A stretch of 64,000 nt of DNA, from positions 46,976,502-47,040,501 of the forward strand of contig CAXKWD010000008.1 in assembly GCA_964059195.1 (NCBI GenBank), in the 5' to 3' direction. Below are positions 21,366 through 33,251 of the stretch, in pieces. The translations under genes were made by a program, and so were the position numbers. Numbering within the stretch: the stretch's first letter is position 1; each line of letters begins with the position of its first letter. The DNA is from Ectobius pallidus. Lineage: Eukaryota > Arthropoda > Insecta > Blattodea > Ectobiidae. The notes beneath the pieces are model-generated. The model searched no databases, had not been told where the DNA came from, and saw only the letters and a program-made list of their open reading frames with translations.

Positions 21366-22330
21366 TTTATTATAAATATTAGCTGTTCTTTTCCTTAAGA
21401 TACATACAAACACTAAGGGCTTGTATTACCACCTGCCGACAATTCCTCCCAATACATGACTTCCAGATAGCTTAACTGGAAGATGTCTTGTAATACAACC
21501 ACTGAACTGCTATCGGGATGAACACAGTAAAATTTTGTAAAATGATCCTTAGCTCGTTGAGCAGAGAGGTGTGTTTGTTGTAGTTTGGTAGGCCTTCACT
21601 AGGTGCAACAGCTCGAATTTGTATTTGTACAATTAAATTACATAAGAACATATCATTTTAAGTGCGTTAATCAATTTGTGAAATTCCATTTCATTCATGT
21701 GTGGGGCTAAAATTTCATTTTTGTGTAAATTAAATCTTCCAGCATCAATTCTGAAATTCAAGTGGCCAGGAAGCTTCAGAGTGTTGCCATCTTATTTTCA
21801 GCCAAGCTTCCCTGTCTGGCAATTGGTAGTTTATCAGCCACTCCATCCTCCTGCTAGCTTAGCTGGGAGTTGACTTCCCAGACAGATTTTGCCAGGAGAT
21901 CATAGTACGCAATTCTTGGCCAACTTCCAGATAGGTTCTCTATCGCAGGCCCTAAGAATTCAAAAACAGGAAAAAGTGCCAGTTTTCTAGCCACTACTGT
22001 TTAGGACAGAACACATGTCATTATTACTGCTACAAATAATAAATTTGGTTGTTTTAATCATTATATTGTAAAATCAAATAAAAATTTTCTGTGAGTGCGT
22101 AGATAAAAGGCTGAATGATTCAAATTGATACTCATACTATTTTCACTTGTCTATGACTCGTGGTTCAAAGGTTCGAAAATGGTTATGCTTATCTAGATGT
22201 CCAGAGCAAACTGGTAAAATTAGTAAGTATATGAAACTCATAGATAGATATTTCGTTTGTTCCAACTTTCTACTTGTAACTTTTTAATGTCAAGTTATCA
22301 GAAATTAATATAATTTTATTTGGTTTACAG
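21366..22330. other. Non-coding intron DNA
   Basis: Nothing recognised. Intron before the third spg exon. Confidence 0.4.
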
Positions 22331-22493
22331 AATTGTCTTTGGGGTGCTTCAGGCATGGATGGAACCAGTGAATACCAATCAATGATAATATATCACCACA
22401 ATTCCCCATGGTGGTCAGAAACAATAAGAATAGCAGTTCCAATTGAGAAGTTTTATGGCTCTCATATCCGCCTGGAATATAGGCATTGCTCAA
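22331..22493 (+). CDS. spg: DOCK3/4-type GEF (sponge), middle DHR-1 exon
   Basis: Encodes 54 residues of the C2-like DHR-1 domain: NCLWGASGMDGTSEYQSM, a YHHNSPWW strand, then WSETIRIAVPIEKFYGSHIR and LEYRHCS. In DOCK3/4 the same order is seen, including the conserved SPRW-type turn, the PI strand and RHCS. The acceptor is TTTACAG ending at 22330. The donor GTGAGT at 22494 leaves one base that joins the first two of the next exon. The phase (0 in, 1 out) fits both neighbours, which strongly supports this as a real exon of one gene despite introns of 9.5 and 13.4 kb. No stops or frameshifts. Confidence 0.88.
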
Positions 22494-22750
22494 GTGAGTA
22501 AGAATAGTGCATTTTTTGTTGTGACTTTATTGGTTATTACTTATCAGCCATGTCAATGTTATTAAATTTGAGCTCTTGGCCATCCTTAGCTCTGTGGCCT
22601 TCATCGGGATATGGTGAGGGTTTGTTTATTTGTATTGTTGGGGAGGGGAATTCAAAAAGAGTTGAGTCATTCTCTAATTAACTGGCATTGTTTCTGCCTG
22701 CGTCTTCAATTACTCACCCATGAATTAGTATTGGGAATAACAGTGTACAG

Positions 22751-25700
22751 CATGGGTGTACGGTGAAATTTTGTTCAGGAGGGGTTCAACATAAAGTCCT
22801 CTCAGATCTATGTCCTTGCGCACATTGTAACTTCATACTTTTTGAAATAACTAAAAAGTTGTATTGTGATCTATAATACACTATTATTATTATGCAGCAT
22901 AGTCTTTGAAACTGTTTTTCTTGAGGTTTCTCTCCATTTCTGGTATAAACTAGAGTCTATAAATAAATAAATAAAAACTTCTACTGACAAATAAATTACC
23001 ATAATACTGAATGGTGTATAGTGCACTTTTTAAAAGTCATCTGTAAATCCACCTGTAGAAAAGTTTGGTTAATGCCAATTACATCATGATGATTTTGTGA
23101 TGAGCTCCTGATTGCTGTTGACTTTATTAACAGGTTGATAGATTTCAGCGGGAGTAGGGCCTAATTATTGTATCATGGATTTTCAAGAAGTGGAAATTAT
23201 AATATATGATGGGCAGAGAACTAATAACTGACTGCGGCCATTCTTATAAATCATGTTTTGAGCATATTAAAATGAAAAATACATTTTGTATATTTAAATA
23301 TGGTACCTAACCACAACGGGCAACTATGGATAACCTGTACTGTCAGTTTCAAGATATTTGGAAAAGACATTGATTAATAGATTTTTATGTAGGGTATTTT
23401 TTTCTTTCTTTTCTTGTCTTAAAAAAAATTCAACTCATCACTTTCATTTTTAAATAACTCATACTCTGATGAAGAGAAGTTCATAGTTTTCCCATGAACA
23501 TGAAGTTAATTTATTTATGAATGAAGAAAGAAATTCTCAGAATGGCGCGTTTATTTATGCTAGTTTTGTCTGCTCCTCCATATCTGTCATCTAAGAATCA
23601 TCGTGCATAAAGTTTGATGAGTCTCATGGCAATCGATGACTTTCATCACACAAACACAGATGGGTTTACAAACAGCCTGATGTTTCACCGGTGATTTACA
23701 AACAAGCTGATGGAAGTATGATGACATAGATTGAATTAATTGATGACTTTAAAAAGTAGGCCTAACCTGAACACACTATAAGGTTAGAATCCACACAAAC
23801 TCTTTATTTCGATCACTAGGGCCTTTACTGAAATCAGGTGATATTGAGATCCAAGGTGTGAACTATGAGTAATGGAAGAACTAGCAGATTTATAAGTCCT
23901 AACCAGATTTGTTGTGAGGTTCACGAATACCAAGCCTTTAAATCAGAGTATCTGTATCGACAAGTGATTGTAGAAGTAGTAATTTCATAAATCCATTTCA
24001 GAATAGGTTTATACATATATTCAATTTCTTCAGGAATTAAGTTGAAATCCAATGAAATTCTGATATCCAAGCGATCTCACCACATGGATAACCAGGCCAC
24101 CAATTCGTCTGAGGGATTCCGACAGGAGTTTTATTTATTATAAATATGTCACTGTTGGGACAATCCATTAGAAATGAACCAGGCCAAGTTGCTCGACATT
24201 TTTGATTTTCCTAATTTTTTTACCAGTTATTTCCCAACTAAAGGTGAGTTCAAAACTATGGTAAAAATATTTTTTGGCTCATACTTTTTTTTTGCTGGCC
24301 ATTTTAAGTTTGCTTTTTAACCATATTTCAGTCGAAAACATGTTTTGCACAAACGTATGTAACTCTGTTAATTTTATAGATAACAAGACAAAATAAACAC
24401 CAAAATTATCAGAATGAAATGCTCTACATTTTTGTTTTAACACAATATTACCTAAGTAGTGAGGAAAGTGAAGGAAAAAATTCAAAACTACAAATTGAAA
24501 ATTGACTTAAAATGGGAGATTTAGTGCCGCAAAATTATTAGAAGGAAGAAAGACTCGCCCTTAATTTTTTTTTCTGGCGTAGATCTACTATAGGACTACT
24601 CGCTGTAGAAGTTTAAAGCTTGAGAACTTTGCGGTTTTTTTAATACAATTTTTCAAAAATGCCCAAAACCGTATTTTGGCAATATTTGAAGTAGATTATC
24701 TTAAAAGGGACTGAGTGAAAAACACAGATAACACCTCTTCATGATATAAAGATGTGATAAAAAGTTAGTGACTGAGACTCAACTGGTTCCCGAGTTAACT
24801 TATAGTGCATCGAAGTTGGCCATAACTGCAAACTATGCACCGAAATTTCAACACTCTTCAAAGCTTTGAGGAAACCAAAAATTTGTCATACTAAATGATG
24901 AAATGTAGCCTACATATACAACTCTTTTGTGCAACAAACTTAGGGTCACAAAAATTTTATATTTAAAATTACAAACTGAATTTTTACTATCAAATTACCG
25001 TTAAATTTCGTGTGCCTATAACGCAATTTTTGGCCAAATTCAAAGCACTATTACTCTGGAACCAGTTGAGTTTTAGTCGCCAAATTTTTATCACATCTTT
25101 ATGTTATAAAGAGGTGTTATCTGTATAAATTTCATAATTTTTCACTCAGTCCCTTTTGAGATATTCTACTTAAAATATTGCCAAAATACGGTTTTGGGCA
25201 TTTTTGAAAAATTGTATAAAAAAACCGCAAAGTTCTCAAGCTTTAAACTTCTACAGCGAGTAGTCCTATAGTAGATCTACACCAGAAAAAAAAATTAAGG
25301 GCGAGTCTTTTTTCGTTCTAATAATTTTGCGGCACTAAAAATCCCGTTTTAAGTCAATTTTCAATTTGTAGTTTGAATTTTTTTCTTCACTTTCCTCACT
25401 ACTTAGGTGATATTGTGTTGAAGCAAAAATGTAGATCATTTCATTCTGATAATTTTGGTGTTTATTTTGTCTTGTTATCTATAAAATTAACAGAGTTACA
25501 TACATTTGTGCAAAACAAGTTTCCGGCAAAAAACTGTTACAAAGAAAACTTACAATGGCCGCCAAGAAAAAAGTATGAGCCTAAAAAATGTTTTACTCTA
25601 GTTTTGAACTCACCTAATATTGGGGAGTAACTGGTAAAAAAATTAAGAAAATATAAAATGTTGAGCAAAAAATTTTATTCAATTTGGTTCATTTCTAATG

Positions 25701-26994
25701 GATTGAACCTATTTTGGCATTATTTGAAGTAGAATATCTCAGAAGGGCCTGAGTGAAAATTATGAAATTTATACACATAACACCTCCTTACGATATAAAG
25801 ATGTGATAATAATTTGGGGACTGAGACTGAACTGGTTCCAGAGTTACAGTGCATCGAAGTTGGCCAAAAATTGCAAACTATGCACCGAAATTTCAACGCT
25901 CTTCAACGCTTGGAGGAAATTATAAATTTGTCATGCTAACTGATGAAATGTAGCCTACATGTACAACTCTTTTGTGTAACATACTTAGGTTCATTAAAAT
26001 TTTGCATCTAAAATTACAATGTGGATTTTTACTATTAAATTACCGTTAAAATTCATGTGCGTATAATGCAAGTTTTGGCCAAATTCGATGCACTGTAACT
26101 CGGGAACCAGTTGAGTCTCAGTCACCAAATTTTTATCACATCTTTATATTATAAAGAGGCGTTATCTGTATAAATTTCATAATTTTTCACTCAGTCCCTT
26201 TTGAGATATTCTACTTCAAATATTGCCAAAATACGGTTTTGGGCATTTTTGAAAAATTGTATAAAAAAACCGCAAAGTTCTCAAGCTTTAAACTTCTACA
26301 GCGAGTAGTCCTATAGTAGATCTACACCAGAAAAAAATTAAAGGCGAGTCTTTCTTCCTTCTAATAATTTTGCAGCACTAAATCTCCTGTTTTAAGTCAA
26401 TTTTCAATTTGTAGTTTTGAATTTTTTTCTTCACTTTCCTCACTACTTAGGTAATATTGTGTTAAAACAAAAATGTAGAGCATTTCATTCTGATAATTTT
26501 GGTGTTTGTTTTGTCTTGTTATCTGTAAAATTAACAGAGTTACATACATTTGTGAAAAACATGTTTTCGACTGACATATGGTTAAAAAGCAAACTTAAAA
26601 TGGCCGGCAAAAAAAAAGTATGAGCCAAAAAATATGTTTACCATAGTTTTGAACTCACCTTTAGTTGGGAAATAACTGGTAAAAAAATTAGGAAAATAAA
26701 AAATGTCGAGCAACAAATTTTATTAAATTTGGTTCATTTCTACTGGATTGACCCTGTTATTAACCTGAAGACCTACCAACACCATTCCAATTTGAAATTT
26801 AAATCTTAAATAGATTACGATGAATCTTAAATAATGCTATGAATTATACAAAATTGTAAAATATGTAACAACCAACCCATTATTTTTTATTTCCAAACAT
26901 GATGTTATAATCTTAAAAATATTACATATACATTTTGTGGGGGGAAGGGGTTTTCAACCCCTCAACCCCCCACACTGTACAGTGTACACCCATG
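22751..26994. mobile_element. Old hAT-like TIR pair enclosing a fold-back element
   Basis: CATGGGTGTAC at 22751 faces GTACACCCATG ending at 26994, with similar inner sequence GAGGGGTTSAA. The flanks GTGTACAG (22743-22750) and GCATACAG (26995-27002) match at 6 of 8 bases, like a decayed 8-bp hAT duplication. No transposase was seen. Confidence 0.4.
24157..26754. mobile_element. Long-inverted-repeat (fold-back) element with a duplicated arm
   Basis: It starts GGGACAATCCATTAGAAATG and ends with the near-complement finishing GGATTGACCC, flanked by TGTT (24153-24156, 26755-26758). The left arm (about 24157-24835) is inverted against about 25025-25705. A second, shorter left arm (25706-26080) and another right arm (26080-26754) follow. 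Each arm repeats the same sequence, so the short ORFs at 24279-24485, 25373-25630 and 26417-26623 are copies of one repeat stretch. No transposase. Confidence 0.75.
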
Positions 26995-28748
26995 GCATAC
27001 AGAATAACACCTTTTTCACTCAGGGTTTGATTAATTGAAGATTGAAATGTCCCATTTGTCACATGATTTCATATTTTTTTACCTGGCCATTATTTTCATG
27101 GCGTCACTTCATTTTGATAAGGCACAGACCATAAAGACTTATCACTTGCCAGATCCATTGTGACTTCAGCATGAAGAATATGCAAGTATTCAGTGCTTAT
27201 TTTCTGGGGGTGCGCAGGGGTATGCATACCCCTCAAAAGATTTGTCCAGTTTCATGTAGGAGAAAATCATTAATTTCCATAATTTTGAAATCTTGAAAAA
27301 TCTGAGCCAAACAAAATAACAAAAGTGATTATACGCATCATTTGCATTAAAGTAGTAATTTTTAGTGTTATCACAGTATAAGTATTAATACAGTAAAGAA
27401 ACTGTGTGTTAAAAGTCCTATGACAACATGTTGACTGGACGACACTAGCGCTCCATGCGGAGATTGAGTAAAGCTACATTCTCATCATATGAAATGGCTT
27501 GGGAAAATACATAAACACATCGCAAAATATGTTATGTTAAAAGAGAAAAGTACAGAATATTTTTATTTAATGCAAATCTAATTTTAAATTTAAGAAATAA
27601 TAAAACAGATAATGTATTATATTCTAGTTAAGAGGTAAACAATACCTAAATAGGCTACTGTTAAGGACTGTACCTAGGCCTAGTATTTTTCCTTTAAAAT
27701 CATTGTCCTATAATATAATTTATAATTCAAATTATGATAATAAATAGCCTACATATTAATTATGTAAATGATATTATAGGTCTGTCACGTTGTTCATCCT
27801 GCACGTCATTGTTGACAGTGTATTTTGATTCTTTGCCTTATATGGCAATATACGACTTCAATTTATTGTAGGTCTATGTAGCGTCAATTACTGCAGGATG
27901 GACTTCATTAAACAAAACAAAAAATTCAGGAGCATTTGGAATTGAAGACACCGTGGGTACAGCAGTTTTAATTAACGAGTTTTTATAGGATTTCATAAAC
28001 TGTCTGTTTTCGGCGTGTGTCAAGCATAGACGGTAATTTTCACTCAAATATTTTACATATTTTGTTACTAGGTTTTCTTGTCGACCATTAATGACCTATT
28101 TTATACACCAGAAATCATTACAACAGAATAACATATAAAAATATTACATTAAAGTAACTTGAAACATAACCACACCAGAATCACGAGTAAGCCAGTAGAC
28201 CTACAATAAATATTACTTATTTTCGTTCGTACCTTTCTGGATGTTTCAAGAAAGTGAATAAATGCAATTCAGGATTTTGTCTTTTATTATTACTGAAATT
28301 TACAGCAGAATAATAAGGCCCTTTCGAATATAGCGTGTTCTAATAAATACAACACTCCTATTTATTTACATACTTCCCGGAGTAGTTTCTGTAGTCTTAC
28401 TAAATGGCCGCTACGATCGCTAGTAAATGCGCGCGCATGCTCGGCTGGCAGAAAAACGGGCTGAGTTTCTGTACTGTATTAATACTTATACTGTGGTGTT
28501 ATGTTCATTATCTATCCCATGATTTTTTAGAGGTGGGGCCAGACATTAGCACTGCGATTGGGAAAACAAGCGAGTACTACAGCACCGCTGCAATGGTAAC
28601 CAAGACTATGTTACTGATTCAGCATTAGAGTTTGTTGTATCCCTTTCCTCTTGGCTTCAAATTGCATTATTTGCATTAATGTTGCTGCACATGTCGTTCT
28701 GTATCTAGCTATTCTGACAATGTTTATCATGTGTTAAATTATAGACTA
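26995..28748. other. Non-coding intron DNA
   Basis: AGGGGTATGCATACCCCT near 27217 is a perfect 18-bp palindrome. A CG-richer patch with an open frame of 74 codons lies at 28390-28620, without recognisable homology. Confidence 0.4.
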
Positions 28749-29306
28749 CTAGCATGTGCCCGCGGCTTCGCCCACGATAATTATTTGAAAAATTAAAAAT
28801 TAAGAGCATAATAGTTAAATCATTATATTTATTAGCACCTAAATAACGTGAATTACATACCATGATTAGATAGCGTCGCCTGGTAAAAGCGACCTCAGAT
28901 TCAAGGTCTTTGGCCCAGAATACCCCTGTATAGTGGGTTTCGTCCAAATAAAACAATGTTTGACCATATTTAGTGCTTACAGCATTCAAGCGATCGCGAA
29001 AGTTTTATTTCCATGGTATGACAAAAATAGCCAATGCCAACTGTAATTGATTTGACATTGAAATGCATAACTGAAAACTGATGTTTCGAAAACGCAAAAA
29101 ATGCACGTTTTCTGCCTGTTTTTCACTCATAACTCACGAACGAAAGCGAAAATTAAAATTCCAGCTTAGAGGTGCATTTTCCGACCCTTCAGTCCACCTA
29201 TGTTTAAAATTTCAGTTTTTTGCGTTCAGTAGATTTCACTGGGCATCGCGGACAGACAGACAGACAGACAGAAGGAAAGACACACACTTCCTTTTATTAA
29301 TATAGA
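28749..29306 (-). mobile_element. Non-autonomous Helitron, family A
   Basis: On the minus strand it begins TCTATATTAATAAAAGGAAG at 29306, next to a GACA/GTCT run. It ends at a GGGCGAAGCCGCGGGCAC hairpin and CTAG at 28749, followed by T. About 230 bp at each end match the complete Helitron at 48301-55058, so it is an internal-deletion derivative. Confidence 0.85.
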
Positions 29307-29725
29307 TGTACCCCCTTGTGAAAATGACTTTGTTTATATACTTGTCAGATGATCAGCGATATCCCACTGTAGTTCCGAGGTTGGTCACAAACCTGTCAGG
29401 CCCAACTTTCGAAAATAGAGATTTTTCAGTTTAAATTTAGTTTTTTCTGGTGAAAGGTGTAAAAAACCCTGTGAGCATATCATAGACTAATGTACAGCTA
29501 TTGGATAAATTAATTTGTATGAACTGAATCCACCTGAGGAGGACTTAAATTCGTATAACCTTGTGCATATTGTGTGATACCACTTTCATTCTAAATATGT
29601 GGGTAGGTCTGGGAATGTTCCATCAAGTCAAAAGCGAGAGTACCCCTTAAATCTTTTTATGAAAATAGCACTAAATGTTTTTTTTTTTAACCATATGAAA
29701 GTTCAGGAAAACAAGGTAGGCCTAG
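29307..29725. other. Non-coding intron DNA
   Basis: Nothing recognised. Confidence 0.4.
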
Positions 29726-29728
29726 AAT

Positions 29729-31485
29729 TAAATGGCAGGCACTCGATTTTAGCTTATGCAGATGACATTTGCTTGTTAGGAGATGACATAAACACAATTG
29801 AGAGAAATGCAGAAAGTCTTTTTGATGCCTGCAGAATTGTTATTGGAAATTAATACAGAAATAAACTAAGTATATGGCAATGGAACATCAAAATAATGCT
29901 CTACAAAATATTAGAATAGCTGGTAAATTATTCGAACAAGTGGAGAAATTCAAATATCTGGTAGCAAAATTTACAGACACAAATAATAAGTTATTAAGGC
30001 AGAAGTTAAGTCTCGACTAAAATCAGGAATTGCTTGTTTTTATGCAGTTCAGAAACTTTTATTGTTGGGGTCGTTATAGAACCGGAACAATAGGAGCAAA
30101 ATGTAAGGGATCCTCAGGTCGGAACGAGAGGAACAAATATAAGGGAAAATGATAAATAAAATCTCTGGTAGAGAAGGACCAACCTGTTGAGGTACAGGAG
30201 AGCAAGAAGGACTTATACGCAGGTCGCTGGGAACAGAGGTCCACAGATGCAATATTGGAGCAAAACCTTATACATGTAAATTTAACTATGCACATTTATT
30301 CACACGATATATGTTGGTTAATGACTGAAATAAATACATATGATCTGAAATATGATTGCATCACTTGCAATAACCAATGTACTGAGATTTGGCGCGAATG
30401 TTGTAACACGTGGCGATAAATGTTCTGAATTTATGCCAGAGTTGATTCTTATATAAAAACACTCATAATTATGTCACGAATTAATGGAATTCTGTAGTAG
30501 AAGTATTCTTGATGCTAAATACACTAAAATAGTTGATTCACTGCGAACGCTTGGTTGCACAATGCTCTCGAACTATTACGAGCTTAATAGACTGATCTAA
30601 TAAGCTGTTGCTATATAAATTGTTCTAATTATTGTAAATTAATTACCCGAACACGACAATACTTGTAACTTGAAGTATTGTGTACTAATTAGCGATTTAA
30701 GAGCAAAAGCCACTGCGGCTATTGTCTAGGAAAGGCGCGAAACTGGAGTAGCGATCCACACAGCTGGCTCATGTGAATGCTGGAATCTGACTAAACTGAA
30801 GCGACGCCGTGAAACAGTCACGAGGGTCACTAAGCTATGCACCTGCCGCATGAACAAGGCGCTAAGAATGTATCACTCCGCCACATACTGCTGAATCAGT
30901 GCGCGAACTGAAATAGCAGAGCATTTAAACAGAAAGACTGAACTAGACATGAATAAAATGCTAGTAAAACAGGTAGCTTGCGCGAAAACTTATCTTCTTG
31001 TCTTCTGTCCAGAAATCTAAAAATAAATATTTATAAGACTATTATCCTCCTAGTTGTATTTTATGGATGTGAGACATAGCCGCTTACTGATCGGGAAGAA
31101 CATAATCTGAGAGTGTTCGAAAACAGGGAGCTTAGGAGAATATTTGGGCCTAAGAGAGATGAAAATGGGGACTGGAGAAAACTGCATAATGACTAGCTTC
31201 ATGACCTGTACGCTACACCAGATATAGTAAGGGTAATTAAATCATGGAGGATGAAATGGGCTGGACATGTTGCGTGCATGGGGGAGGAAAGATATCTCAA
31301 AAGTATTGACTGGGAGACCCAAAGGGAAAATACCACGTGGAAGACCTATACATAGATGGGAGGACAATATTAGGATAGATTTAAGGGAAGTAGGATTTGC
31401 GAGAGATGATTGGATAGAGTTAGCACAGAATAAGGTTGAATGGCAGGCTCAAGTAAGCATGGCACTGAACGTTCGGGTCCCATAA
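29729..31485 (+). pseudogene. LINE RT C-terminal half, broken
   Basis: The left part has the catalytic motif ILAYADDICLLGDD and then, after a stop near 29850 and a frame change, the VEKFKYL block of insect LINE RTs. The right part, in several frames, has the block around RVFENRELRRIFGP and the conserved tail WAGHVACMG, GRPIHRWEDNIRIDLREVG and DDWIELAQ, ending near NVRVP. Upstream RT motifs and the endonuclease are absent (5' truncation, normal for LINE insertions). The two halves are separated by the foreign 0.9-kb segment at 30063-30989. Non-functional. Confidence 0.8.
30063..30989. mobile_element. 0.9-kb insertion inside the LINE, possible solo LTR
   Basis: The LINE frame stops at about 30060 and resumes at about 30990, with TTAT on both sides (30059-30062, 30990-30993). 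The insert starts TGTTGGGGTCG and has a TATATAAAAAC box at about 30450. It does not end in a clean CA, so the solo-LTR reading is tentative. No ORF with homology. Confidence 0.45.
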
Positions 31486-31560
31486 AATAGATAATATTCC
31501 TTTAGCTTGCTTAGGATTTGTCTATTGCCATTGAGTAAGTGAGTAAGTAAGTAAGTATAT

Positions 31561-32501
31561 GATGCTCTTTTTTAGTCTTGAAAACAGTGTCCGGAAAGTT
31601 GGGTGCGTCTAATGATCTGAAGTAAACTAAAAAAAATTAAAATTATGGCAAATATTGCCAGTAATACCATAACATGAACAAGGTGTTGTAACAATAAGTT
31701 ACTTGCAAATTGTGGCAAAGACAGTACATCAGTGCACTTGTCACAATCGTAAAATTGTGGGAAGCCATGTATACAATGCAAGAACAAAGGAATATTGGGT
31801 TCTTTCATACAAATTGATTTGTCTCCATGGGGTGGTCTAAATGAAGACAATGACCTTTAAACAGCTTTGTTCCATTTTATTTATGTGACATTGAGCACTG
31901 AAAGTGTTTTGCACTGTTTCCATTGTAGAAAGTCATGATTTGTATATGTAATTTTCATTTATAATCATATTTTTTCTCCCCCTTTAATTTTCGTTCTAAA
32001 ATCAGGGTGCATCTTAAGATCCAGAGCATCTTATAGTCCGAAAAATATGGAACAAGTGTTAATAATATGCTGCACATAAGCATCCCAAGGTGCTTTCATT
32101 AACTTCTCAGCATGGTTAGCTGTATGTAAAAACCAAGGGTTTTTTCCACTCTTCAAGTGTGTTAATTTAAACATCCATGTAGCTGGTCCTTAGTAGTTAA
32201 TACCACTTTGTATATGCCTATGGCATATTTTTGTGTTATAGGATTTGTAGAAAATTTTAAAATTGCAAAAAGTAGTAGTTGCTGCTTACCTTGATTTTCT
32301 CTGCATGCATGGAATTCTGTAATGCTTTCAGATTTGTTCAGAACAGTAAAATAACTATCACTGAAAAATATTGAATTGAAACCTACTAATATTGTGAAAT
32401 TCTTCCCATACTGAAAAAAAATAGTTTTCATATCCTGCCAAGAAAAGTGTGTGTACACTGCACATGTCCCAAAACCTGTGCATCTCCGTAACTTATTGTA
32501 T
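31561..32501. other. Non-coding; possible old DNA-transposon ends
   Basis: GGTGCGTCTAATGATCTGAAG at about 31600 and GGTGCATCTTAAGATCC...TTATAGTCCGAAAAATA at about 32006-32048 resemble decayed Tigger-like terminal sequences. No gene. Confidence 0.3.
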
Positions 32502-32509
32502 GTCATGAC

Positions 32510-33243
32510 TAGGGACTGGATTCTTAGGTTCTTACCTATTTTTTTCCTTACTTGCAAAACAAAAAGCGCTCATACACTTTTTGGAATCATGTCCATAGGA
32601 TTCACCCACATTAATTCTGTGGCACCTAAAATACCTAAATGGGGTATAGCCTAAAAACCTAAATATACCTAAATGGGACATAAAACCTAAAATATCTAAT
32701 TTGAAGCTAAAGAAAGTAAGTCGAAAGTAATCCAGGGTTTGAAAAGATGAAAAATGTGCGCTCCATTCTTCTCGGGGAACAATATTCCAGTGACCAATTA
32801 ACTTGCAATTGCTTCGATGAAATTCGCACATATAATGTCATGTGAGGTTGAAAGGACATTTTCTGCCTTCAAATGTATTCTAAGAGATAACAGGAAGAAC
32901 TTCATAGTTGAGAATCTTGAAAGATATTTAGTGATTTATTGTAACCAGGAAATGTGAGGCAATCTTATTTTCACTGCTTCTTTTGTTTGTTTATGCTTTC
33001 TTTCTTCAATTGTATAATACTGTCCTGAAGCAAGTTTACACAAATTTAAGTCAATTTTGTTAAGTTAAACTTTACAAGTATTATGTATTGAATCCTATGT
33101 AGCACATTCAAATTCATTAAACCAATTATTCTAACCAAAAACGATATTTTGGACAAAATACCTAAAAAAAAAAAAAAAAAACTATTTCACCCGATGGAAA
33201 ATAAAAAAACAGTGTTTATAAAAACCTAAAAATCCAGTCCCTA
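32510..33243 (+). mobile_element. Short hAT element with 8-bp site duplication
   Basis: TAGGGACTGGATTCTTAGG at 32510 faces CCTAAAAATCCAGTCCCTA ending at 33243. GTCATGAC flanks both sides (32502-32509, 33244-33251), the 8-bp duplication of hAT elements. Many ACCTAAA motifs lie near both ends. Confidence 0.85.
32826..32958 (+). pseudogene. hAT transposase, C-terminal dimerisation remnant
   Basis: The frame from about 32826 reads AHIMSCEVERTFSAFK, then LRDNRKNFIVENLERYLVIYC and NQEM before TGA. This is the hAT C-terminal dimerisation region, in which CEVERTFS carries the final catalytic Glu. Roughly 45 codons remain of a protein normally over 500 residues. The fragment sits inside the 734-bp TIR-bounded element, so the element is an internal-deletion derivative that keeps its ends and the end of its gene, and could be mobilised only by a relative. 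Confidence 0.75.
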
Positions 33244-33251
33244 GTCATGAC

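Larger units (their letters stand above)
29725..31560 (+). mobile_element. LINE 3' fragment (RTE/L2-like RT), split by an insertion
   Basis: RT sequence on the left (29725-30062) and the C-terminal domain on the right (30990-31485) belong to one LINE. The tail is a GTAA tandem run at about 31536-31555. 5'-truncated. Confidence 0.8.

Noticed and set aside
24279..26623. Recurrent 68-85 codon ORF starting MNFFLHFPHYLG
   Set aside because: Appears only because the arms of the fold-back element are repeated. No homology and inconsistent ends, so not treated as a gene.
28404..28628. 74-codon ORF in a CG-richer patch
   Set aside because: No homology recognised, no splice or promoter support.
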